Source: Oryzomicrobium terrae (lineage in GTDB: Bacteria > Pseudomonadota > Gammaproteobacteria > Burkholderiales > Rhodocyclaceae). From it: DNA of 64,000 bases. Below, piece after piece: positions 7,997 through 14,686 of the stretch. The notes below the pieces were generated by a model, which saw nothing but the letters and a program-made list of their open reading frames with translations, searched no databases and was not told the origin of the DNA. Position numbers and translations under genes: made by a program. The stretch spans positions 2,790,001-2,854,000 of the forward strand of contig NZ_CP022579.1 of NCBI RefSeq assembly GCF_008274805.1, read 5' to 3'. The stretch's first letter is position 1. Each line of letters begins with the position of its first letter.

Positions 7997-9628
7997 TCAG
8001 AGGACCCGTTCGATCTCGGTCAGGTCGGTCACGCCGGAACGCACCAGGGACAGGGCGGCCTCGCGCAACGATTTCATGCCTTTTTCCCGGGCACGGCGCT
8101 CCACTTCGGTCGGCATGGCGCCACGCTCGACCAAACTGCGCAGCTCTTCGTCGAACTCGATCACTTCGGCAATCGCAGCCCGCCCCGCATACCCGGTGAA
8201 ATGACAGCGCGCGCACCCTTGATGGTGCGCCACATGGGGCGGCAATGCACCGTAGCGGGCCAGATCATCGTCCTGAATCGCCACCTCGGTCTTGCAGTGC
8301 GGGCAAAGCCGGCGCACCAGGCGCTGGGCCACCACCCCGATCAACGAGGCCGACAGCACCATGTCGTCCACCGCCAGGTCGCGCAAGCGGACGATGGCGC
8401 CAATAGCATCGTTGGTATGCAGCGTGGACAAGACTAGGTGACCCGTCTGGGAGGCGCGCATCGCCAACTGGGCGGTATCTTCGTCCCGTACCTCACCGAC
8501 CAGGATCACATCCGGATCCTGGCGCAGGAAGGCCCGCACGGCGGAAGAAAAGGTAATGCCCGCCTTCTCATTGACTTCCATCTGGCGCGCCAAGGGAATG
8601 CGGAATTCGACCGGGTCTTCAATGGTCAGCACATTGCGCTGCAGCATGTTGATCCGGCGCAGCATGCCGTACAGGGAAGTGGTTTTCCCTGCACCGGTGG
8701 GACCGGTCACCAGAATGGCCCCGTGGGAGCGCCGAATCATGCGGTCCAGACGGGCGATCTGGGCATCGTCAAAGCCGATGCTGGACAGCGAATACAGTTC
8801 GTTGTTGCCCGCCAGCACCCGGATCACCAGGTTCTCGCCATTCACCCCGGGCATGGTGGAAATACGCAGATCGAACTTCTCTTCCAGATAGGGGAAGCTC
8901 ATCCGGCCGTCCTGGGCCCGGTTCATGTCGGCGATGTCCAGACCGCTCATCACCTTGACGGTCGACACCAGGCGGCCATGGGCCGAGGCGGGCAGGGTAT
9001 AGGTAAGCTGCAACACCCCGTCGAGTCGCAACGACACCAGCGTTGCCAGGGGGGTCGGCGAAATGTGCAAATCCGACGCTCGGGCATCGATCGCCGCCGA
9101 CAACAGCAGTTCCGCCAAACGTTCGGCGGGAAAATCCCGGCCCGCCGCAATCGTTTGGGACATCCGCTCGATTTCTGCATCCAACGGGTGTTCGGCGCGG
9201 TAATAACGACGCTGGATTTCACGCACCAAACGCCCTTTGGGCGCAACCTTGAGTCGGTGTGGCTGGCTGACGAAGCGAGCCAGCAACGCCCCCAGTTGCG
9301 GGTTGCCCGGATCCTCGACGGCCAGCACCGCCGTTCCCCCCTCCACCGCCAACGGCAACATCAGATGGCGCTGGGCAAAGTTAAACGGCAGCAGGCGCAA
9401 CACTTCCGGAACCAGGGGTTCGTCGAGCTCGGTAAACGGCACCTCGAACTGGTGCGCCAGCACCTGGGCAATTTCCTGGTCGGTGACAAACTTCAGCTGC
9501 TGCAGCGTTTCCCCAAGACGTGTTCCCGAGGTGGCTTGGACCTTCAGCGCGTACGCGAGGGTCTCCTCGTTGACGACTTCTGCTTCCTTCAGCAATTGCC
9601 CAAGCGGGCGCTTCGTTGCTTCGCTCAC
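7997..9628 (-). CDS. mshE: MSHA assembly ATPase MshE with c-di-GMP-binding MshEN domain
   Basis: A 543-residue GspE/PilB-type secretion ATPase. The N-terminal MshEN module fits the published c-di-GMP signature in both parts: RLG at 37-39 with Leu42, Ile53, Leu57 and Gln60, then LLP at 79-81 with Ala85 and PL at 92-93. The ATPase core has Walker A GPTGAGKT (309-316), an Asp box, VGEVRDEDT and the HTND segment. The Cys pairs CPHC (442/445) and CARC (472/475) form the zinc clip. It powers pilus extension from the cytoplasm. Its start overlaps the mshI stop (ATGA). Confidence 0.95.
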   Translation of the reverse strand: MSEATKRPLGQLLKEAEVVNEETLAYALKVQATSGTRLGETLQQLKFVTDQEIAQVLAHQFEVPFTELDEPLVPEVLRLLPFNFAQRHLMLPLAVEGGTAVLAVEDPGNPQLGALLARFVSQPHRLKVAPKGRLVREIQRRYYRAEHPLDAEIERMSQTIAAGRDFPAERLAELLLSAAIDARASDLHISPTPLATLVSLRLDGVLQLTYTLPASAHGRLVSTVKVMSGLDIADMNRAQDGRMSFPYLEEKFDLRISTMPGVNGENLVIRVLAGNNELYSLSSIGFDDAQIARLDRMIRRSHGAILVTGPTGAGKTTSLYGMLRRINMLQRNVLTIEDPVEFRIPLARQMEVNEKAGITFSSAVRAFLRQDPDVILVGEVRDEDTAQLAMRASQTGHLVLSTLHTNDAIGAIVRLRDLAVDDMVLSASLIGVVAQRLVRRLCPHCKTEVAIQDDDLARYGALPPHVAHHQGCARCHFTGYAGRAAIAEVIEFDEELRSLVERGAMPTEVERRAREKGMKSLREAALSLVRSGVTDLTEIERVL

Positions 9629-11082
9629 TTGAAATCCTCCGACCGGGCAAACAATTCGGTGGTCAGCACCGCCCGATCTTGACCCGACTCATAGTTGAGA
9701 TTGCTTTTGCCAAAGCGCAGCTTGGCCGAAAGACGCTTGAGCACCTCCCCTGCCTGGGCTTCGACACTTTCGTAGCTCCCCGGGACCGTCAGTGCCAACT
9801 GAACACGATGCTCACCGTTGGCAGCCTCTCCCCCCTTATCGGGCCGAGCCCCGCTTCCGCCGACGGGGACCAGGCGCGGTTCCGCTGCGCCCGGCTCGCT
9901 ACCGGCAGGACGAATGCTCACGGAGCGAATCACCACCCCCGGCGGCAATTCCTGGGTCACCCAGGAAAGCAGGCGATCAACGCGCACTTGCTGGTTGCGC
10001 TGCTGCAACAGGCCGAAAAATTCGCTGAAGCTGGCCTGCACGGTTTTGTCCGGGATCCGGCCCATCAATGCATCCCGGTCCCGTACGATCTGGGCACGCT
10101 CGCTCTCAAGCTGACGGGCCAGCCCAGCGTTTTCAATGCCATGGCTCACCGCCAACCCGGCCAGCACCAGACTCGCGCCCCCCAACGCCAGGGAGGCTGG
10201 CAAGGCGGCCTGCCAGGCGACAGCCCGCTGGACCTGGGCGTTTTCCAGCATGTTCCAACGATTCTTCACCCAGAGCAGGCCATACAGCTCGGGGCGGGCC
10301 AGGACGTCGCCACCGTTGATCAGTGCGGCCAGTTGCCGTTCGATGCTGCGCGAGGCGCTGTCGCGTTGCGCCTCCGGGCTCGCCGAACGCTTGGCAAGAT
10401 CACCCAGGTAGACCCGCAGCGGGTTGCGCTCGGCCGCATCGCTCAGGCCCCAACCGCCGCCACCCGACAGCGCCAATTCGGCACGCTGCAGTGCATCTTT
10501 GATGCCGTCTTCATCCGCCGGCAGGAAATCAAGGCGACGCTGGCGGACTTCGCCCGCTTCGGCGACAAAGTACACAAAGCGCTCACCCCGGGCGAAATAG
10601 ACCTGCACCGGATCGGACGTGGCATTCGCCACCAGCGCGGCAATGGCGGACTCTTCCAGAGACGCCAGGCGCACCGGCTGGCTATCCAGGGGCAGCCCTT
10701 CCTCGATGCGCATGCAATCTATCTCGGCACAGGCGGCCAAGCGCAGGTTGAAGTCGGTTTCCCCGGCAGCAACCACCTGCAGGCGCAGGCGGTAGGCTTC
10801 GCTGAAGAGCATTTCACCGTCGATAAAACGCCGGGCGACCACGGCGGCCAGGCGCGGGTTATCGGTCTGGGAAGGAGTCCGGTCAAAATAGGCCCCCCGG
10901 GAGAAAAAGCTGGCGCGCATTTGCCAGCCGCCCAGGCGTGCAAGTTCATGTACTTCGCACTCCGCCTCGGACACCACGCGGCGCCCCTTGAGGATGGCAT
11001 AGCGGACACGGCGAGCTTCCAGGCTCTCACCTCCCGACTCACCCACCGACACCAGCACGGTAGCGGTCATGCGCTTGAACAT
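9625..11082 (-). CDS. mshI: MshI-like protein (PilM/PilN-type fusion)
   Basis: A 485-residue protein. The N-terminal ~280 residues are soluble and probably actin-like in the PilM/GspL sense, although I see no clear phosphate loops. A membrane helix spans about 288-313 (WQAALPASLALGGASLVLAG), followed by a coiled coil (318-345) and a periplasmic PilN-like domain. This is the domain order of MshI, which merges the PilM and PilN roles. The start ATG at 11082 has GGAG 6-7 bases upstream. Here the gene precedes mshE, whereas in Vibrio mshI precedes mshJ. The N-terminus is poorly conserved, so the name is from layout and topology. Confidence 0.65.
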   Translation of the reverse strand: MFKRMTATVLVSVGESGGESLEARRVRYAILKGRRVVSEAECEVHELARLGGWQMRASFFSRGAYFDRTPSQTDNPRLAAVVARRFIDGEMLFSEAYRLRLQVVAAGETDFNLRLAACAEIDCMRIEEGLPLDSQPVRLASLEESAIAALVANATSDPVQVYFARGERFVYFVAEAGEVRQRRLDFLPADEDGIKDALQRAELALSGGGGWGLSDAAERNPLRVYLGDLAKRSASPEAQRDSASRSIERQLAALINGGDVLARPELYGLLWVKNRWNMLENAQVQRAVAWQAALPASLALGGASLVLAGLAVSHGIENAGLARQLESERAQIVRDRDALMGRIPDKTVQASFSEFFGLLQQRNQQVRVDRLLSWVTQELPPGVVIRSVSIRPAGSEPGAAEPRLVPVGGSGARPDKGGEAANGEHRVQLALTVPGSYESVEAQAGEVLKRLSAKLRFGKSNLNYESGQDRAVLTTELFARSEDFK

Positions 11083-11135
11083 TCGGCAACTCCGGTAATG
11101 TTGGCGGCCAAGGCCACCCTAACGAAACAAATCCC

Positions 11136-11183
11136 TTTCGCAAGGCTGCCGCCTTGCGAAAGGGGCCGCCCGCAGGCGGCTCC
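11136..11183 (-). terminator. Two tandem hairpins between pilin and mshI (likely attenuating terminator)
   Basis: Reading the minus strand after the pilin stop there are two hairpins back to back. The first is 11162-11183 (9-bp stem with one mismatch, CGCA/TGCG loop). The second is 11136-11161 with a perfect 11-bp stem (TTTCGCAAGGC) and a 4-nt loop, followed by GGGATTTGTTT. The U-run is weak, so partial read-through is likely. That would give more pilin mRNA than assembly-gene mRNA, common in pilus operons. Confidence 0.6.
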
Positions 11184-11205
11184 TTGCAGCACGTTACGTA
11201 CGCCC

Positions 11206-11994
11206 TTAGTTGGCCGGAACCGCCCGGTCGAACTGGAAGGACACCGCGACGAGCTGGTCATCGCCCTGGTTGGCATTGGGCCAGGCAGCACCATCGATGC
11301 TCACGCCGCCGGTGCCGTTATGGAACAGACGGACGCGGCCGACTTGTCCGCCATCCTGGGTTCCCGTACCCATGGTCACAGGATCAGGACCGTCGATTGC
11401 CACGTCGATACCCTTGGCCATCCACAGCGGGATGTCATAGACGACGATGTAATTGGTGACCGCGTTGCTGCCAACGGCGCTGGTCATGGAGCCGAAGGCG
11501 TACCAGTTATTGGTCTGGTTCTTCGCCAACTGGCGGTTCACCCGGTTGGGGTCCACCAGGTTGGCCTTGCGCAGGTCGGACCAGGGAGTGTTGATATTGG
11601 TCTCGACCACACCAACCCCACCGCCACCTGTAGCGTTCCCGGAACAAGCGCCACCAGTCGTCGCCATCGGGTTCGGATCATCGGTGTAGGTCGCACCGGC
11701 CAAACGCACCACGTTGGCGGGAGCATTAGAAAGAATCACGCCGATGATGCCATCGCCATTGCAATCGCCCGGCAGACGGCCGGTGCGCTTCTCGTGCTCG
11801 AAGGCCATGCCTTGCAGGCCCTTGATGTCGGAGACGACACGCTCGATCTTGGCCTTGTTGATCATGTCGGTACCCTTGAGGGCGGCGACGAGGATGATGC
11901 CGGCGATAACCAGGACAATGGCCAGTTCCACCATAGTGAAACCGCCCTGGCCGCGCCGCTGGGCGGCGAGCGCCCGCTGGATGCGTTGGTGCAT
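11206..11994 (-). CDS. mshA: Type IV pilin, probable major MSHA-like pilin
   Basis: A 262-residue prepilin. The start is the ATG at 11994, with GGGAGC about 7 bases upstream; a longer frame to 12144 has no support. The leader ends RRGQGG, cleavage before FTMVELAIVLVIAGIIL (Gly18/Phe19) with Glu at +5. The C-terminal domain is Gly/Asn-rich with two Cys residues. As the first gene of the operon, separated from the rest by tandem hairpins, it is the best candidate for the main subunit. It is larger than Vibrio MshA (~175 residues), so a minor-pilin role cannot be excluded. Confidence 0.85.
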   Translation of the reverse strand: MHQRIQRALAAQRRGQGGFTMVELAIVLVIAGIILVAALKGTDMINKAKIERVVSDIKGLQGMAFEHEKRTGRLPGDCNGDGIIGVILSNAPANVVRLAGATYTDDPNPMATTGGACSGNATGGGGVGVVETNINTPWSDLRKANLVDPNRVNRQLAKNQTNNWYAFGSMTSAVGSNAVTNYIVVYDIPLWMAKGIDVAIDGPDPVTMGTGTQDGGQVGRVRLFHNGTGGVSIDGAAWPNANQGDDQLVAVSFQFDRAVPAN

Positions 11995-12119
11995 TGAATT
12001 GCTCCCGAATGAGGTTCTGAAGTGTGGGCCGGTCGATATCGCCAGACCTGTTGCAAACGTCATGACGCTGCCGAGGCAAGCCCGCCGCCTCGGATGGTCG
12101 AAAGAATAGGAAGCAAGCG

Positions 12120-12134
12120 TTAACGCAGCGTCAA
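12120..12134. promoter_or_regulatory. Palindromic operator-like site, copy 1
   Basis: TTAACGCAGCGTCAA, a 15-bp near-perfect palindrome (TTAACGC-A-GCGTCAA). The same motif, with the asymmetry swapped, occurs at 12174-12188, and a partial copy (ATGACGCTGC) at 12062-12071. It is 126-140 bp upstream of the pilin start. Confidence 0.5.
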
Positions 12135-12173
12135 AGAACCCCAAACTCGTTCAGCCATCGGGAACTTTTTGCG

Positions 12174-12188
12174 TCAACGCAGCGTTAA
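12174..12188. promoter_or_regulatory. Palindromic operator-like site, copy 2
   Basis: TCAACGCAGCGTTAA, the second copy of the palindrome. Its centre is 54 bp from the first, close to five helical turns, so two bound dimers would face the same side of the DNA. The regulator is unknown; the BTAD protein at the left edge is one candidate. Confidence 0.5.
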
Positions 12189-12201
12189 ACCCCCCCTTTA
12201 A

Positions 12202-12219
12202 CCGTGATTTTTTTCACGG
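12202..12219. promoter_or_regulatory. CRP/Vfr-like binding site
   Basis: CCGTGA-N6-TCACGG with an all-T spacer, a perfect inverted repeat. It contains GTGA-N6-TCAC, the core recognised by cAMP-CRP and related regulators. It lies between a pilin gene and an adenylate cyclase gene. It could also be a small hairpin, but no terminator-like context follows. Confidence 0.5.
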
Positions 12220-12382
12220 ATGGCAATTTGTTTATTTTTTGCATAGCCGCTTCTTCCTAATTGCCATCTATGCCAATTGGGATAGGCTTGCCGACCAAAA
12301 GGAATAGCACGGAGCTTTCAACCGGTTTTAGCCCGCGAACCCGCTTTACCCGATGTGACTCCGTACCAATAATGGGAGCCTG

Positions 12383-12412
12383 ATGTCCAACCAATGCTTC
12401 GTATCGCCATGA
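12383..12412 (+). CDS. Nine-codon leader ORF in front of the adenylate cyclase
   Basis: ATG at 12383 follows GGGAG (12374-12378) by four bases and encodes MSNQCFVSP. Its TGA overlaps the ATG of the cyclase at 12409 as ATGA. The cyclase start has no other visible ribosome site, so translation may be coupled to this mini-ORF. It is short and may be fortuitous. Confidence 0.3.
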   Translation: MSNQCFVSP

Positions 12413-13752
12413 CCGCCCCTCCCGGCTTCTTCCACTCGCTGCGCAACGCCGGTATTTCCCCCCAGGACGCGGAGGAGATGCGGCTGAAGAAATCGCTGCT
12501 GATGTTAGCCACCGGACTGATGAGCGTGGCGTCGATGGTGTGGCTGCTCATCTACTGGCAATTGGGCCCCCAGTTTTCCGCCACCATCCCCTTTGTTTTC
12601 GAGCTGCTCCTGGCGGGCAACCTGTTCTATTACCTGAAGAGCGGCAACTTCCCCCTGTTCCGCACCCTGCAGCTGGGGCTGTTCCTGTTCGTGCCCTTCG
12701 TGGTGCAGTGGAGCATCGGCACCTTCATCACGGCTTCCGGCGTCAGCCTGTGGGGCTTGCTGGCCCCGATCGGCGCCATCCTCTTCGTCGGGCACCGGGA
12801 ATCCCTGGCCTGGTTTGCGGCGTACCTGTTTCTCACCGCTCTCTCGGGTTTCTTCGATTACTACCTGGCCGATACTGCGCCCCTCGGCCAGGTCGTCGTG
12901 CCGATCAAAACCAGCGTGTTCTTCTTCGCCCTCAACTTCGCCACGGTCTCGACCCTGGTTTTTCTGCTGCTGCGCTACGCCTCGGTGGAAAAGGAGCAGA
13001 CCCAGCATCGCCTCGAAGAAGCCCACCGTCTGCTGCAGGCCGAGCAGGACCGTTCCGAGCGCCTGCTGCTCAACATCCTGCCCGGCCCGATCGCCGAGCG
13101 GCTCAAAAACAGCAATCAGACCATTGCCGACGGCTTTGCCGACGTCACGGTGATGTTCGTCGACATCGTCAATTTCACCCAGGTAGCGGAAGGGCTGTCG
13201 CCCCAGCAGGTGTTCTCGATGCTCAACCGAATCTTCTCCACCTTCGACGAGCTGGCCGAGCAGTACGGCCTGGAGAAGATCAAGACCATCGGCGATGCCT
13301 ATATGGCCGCGGGAGGCTTGAACAGCGCCAATGACGAAGATGGCGAGCAGATCGACTACACCGCGGCTATAGCCAACCTGGCGCTGGCCATGCGCGATTT
13401 GCTGCACGAGAATTTCGACGTCAACCGCCGCCGCCTGGAGGTGCGCATCGGCATCGGCACCGGCCCGGTGGTGGCCGGCGTGGTGGGCAAGAAAAAGTTT
13501 ATCTACGACCTGTGGGGCGATACGGTCAATATCGCCAGCCGCATCACCAGCGAAGGCACGCCCGGCATGATCCAGGTGGACGAGACCACCTACCGCCGGC
13601 TGCGGGACCGCTTCGCTTTCCAGCCCCCTCAAATCCTTCGTCTCAAGGGCAAGGGGGAGACGGTCGTCTACCGGCTGACGGGTCACCTGGCCGGTGACCC
13701 TACCCTGCGCGAATCAATCCCACGTCCGCTGGCAGCGCCAGGCAATGCTTGA
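12409..13752 (+). CDS. Membrane-bound class III adenylate cyclase
   Basis: A 447-residue class III cyclase. The N-terminal half has six predicted membrane helices (about 28-50, 60-77, 84-104, 113-129, 133-152, 163-189), a sensor-like module I cannot name. A short coiled coil (194-225) leads to the catalytic domain (about 230-430). Metal Asp residues are D252 (VMFVDIVNF) and D296 (KTIGDAYM). K292 and D367 (YDLWGDTVN) are the ATP-selecting pair, so the product should be cAMP. N374 and R378 are the transition-state residues, all present. It is divergent from the pilin gene across a CRP-like site. A start at 12394 is an alternative. Confidence 0.9.
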   Translation: MTAPPGFFHSLRNAGISPQDAEEMRLKKSLLMLATGLMSVASMVWLLIYWQLGPQFSATIPFVFELLLAGNLFYYLKSGNFPLFRTLQLGLFLFVPFVVQWSIGTFITASGVSLWGLLAPIGAILFVGHRESLAWFAAYLFLTALSGFFDYYLADTAPLGQVVVPIKTSVFFFALNFATVSTLVFLLLRYASVEKEQTQHRLEEAHRLLQAEQDRSERLLLNILPGPIAERLKNSNQTIADGFADVTVMFVDIVNFTQVAEGLSPQQVFSMLNRIFSTFDELAEQYGLEKIKTIGDAYMAAGGLNSANDEDGEQIDYTAAIANLALAMRDLLHENFDVNRRRLEVRIGIGTGPVVAGVVGKKKFIYDLWGDTVNIASRITSEGTPGMIQVDETTYRRLRDRFAFQPPQILRLKGKGETVVYRLTGHLAGDPTLRESIPRPLAAPGNA

Positions 13753-13945
13753 TGAGCGGCGGGGTAAGACGGCGCAGGGCAGTCGTCACACCCGACTCCG
13801 CACTTAATTCCAATTGAATAAAATTGACGCTAGCGAGCCGCTCCGGGCTTTTCCATAAAAAGCGCCAAATATTCCCTATTTTCTCTGGCACACTCCGTGC
13901 TGAGATTCAGCGCATCCCATATCGATAACGATAGGAGTCCATGAC

Positions 13946-14629
13946 ATGAAAAAGCAACGGGGCTTCACGCTGGTGGAAATCGCCATCGTGCTGGTCATCA
14001 TCGGCTTGCTGCTCGGCGGGGTGCTGAAGGGGCAGGAGCTGATCAACAGCGCGAAGGTGAAAAACTTCGTCAACGACTTCCGCACCATCCCGGTCTTCAT
14101 TTATGGCTACCAGGATAAATTCCGCGCCCTGCCCGGCGACGACCGCCAGGCGGCCGCCCATCTCGGCAGCGCCGCCACGGCTGCCGGCGTCACCCTGCTC
14201 GACCCGAGCAGCCAGAGCAGCAACACCACCGGCAACGGCCGCATCGAAGGTCAATACAACTCGATCTCGGCCAGCGACGAAAGCGTCGCGTTCTGGCAAC
14301 ACGTGCGCCTGGCCAACCTGGCCTCGGGCAGCAGCGACTTCACCGCCCCGAAAGACGTTCTCCCCACCAACGCCGACGGGGGCCGCCTAGGAGTACAAAG
14401 CAGCGCGCCGATCACCGGCATGTCCGGTTCCTACTTCATCTGCTCCGAAGGCATCCAGGGCAAGTTCGCCAAGCAGATCGACATCACCATGGATGACGGC
14501 AACACGGCCACCGGCACGGTCCGGGTGGCCACTGGCCCCTACAGCGGCACCGCACTGACCGCCGTGGCCACCACCGGCACCAGCGGGATTGTCGATAGCA
14601 ACACCTATATCGTCTGCGCCGGCTTCTAA
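13946..14629 (+). CDS. Type IV pilin-like protein, stand-alone
   Basis: A 227-residue prepilin with a very short leader: MKKQRG, then cleavage before FTLVEIAIVLVIIGLLLGG, with Glu at +5. The mature helix continues VLKGQELINSAKVKNFVNDF, the same layout as the pilin at 11206-11994 (LKGTDMINKAKIERVVSDIK), so the two are probably paralogues. A clear GGAG lies 10 bases before the ATG. It is separated by about 190 bp from the cyclase and followed by its own terminator. It could be an alternative or minor subunit of the same pilus. Confidence 0.85.
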   Translation: MKKQRGFTLVEIAIVLVIIGLLLGGVLKGQELINSAKVKNFVNDFRTIPVFIYGYQDKFRALPGDDRQAAAHLGSAATAAGVTLLDPSSQSSNTTGNGRIEGQYNSISASDESVAFWQHVRLANLASGSSDFTAPKDVLPTNADGGRLGVQSSAPITGMSGSYFICSEGIQGKFAKQIDITMDDGNTATGTVRVATGPYSGTALTAVATTGTSGIVDSNTYIVCAGF

Positions 14630-14648
14630 TCGGCCCCGGCTTGTCAGC

Positions 14649-14683
14649 GCCCGCCGACGTCTTTCGCGGCGGGCGTTTCTTTT
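14649..14683 (+). terminator. Rho-independent terminator after the second pilin
   Basis: Perfect 8-bp stem GCCCGCCG/CGGCGGGC with a 10-nt loop, followed by GTTTCTTTT. Confidence 0.85.
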
Positions 14684-14686
14684 GCC

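Larger units (their letters stand above)
11995..12382. promoter_or_regulatory. Divergent regulatory region between pilin and adenylate cyclase genes
   Basis: This gap of about 400 bp has no credible gene. It holds two 15-bp palindromes, a CRP-like site and an AT-rich stretch at 12207-12260, unusual for this GC-rich DNA. Promoters for the pilin (minus) and the cyclase (plus) must lie here. I could not fix either: TTGACG hexamers occur in the palindromes on the pilin strand but no well-spaced -10 follows. Confidence 0.6.

Noticed and set aside
12220-12300. Sigma-54 promoter for the pilin gene
   Set aside because: A TGGCA element is followed by GC at the wrong distance (two bases short), so no proper -24/-12 pair exists.
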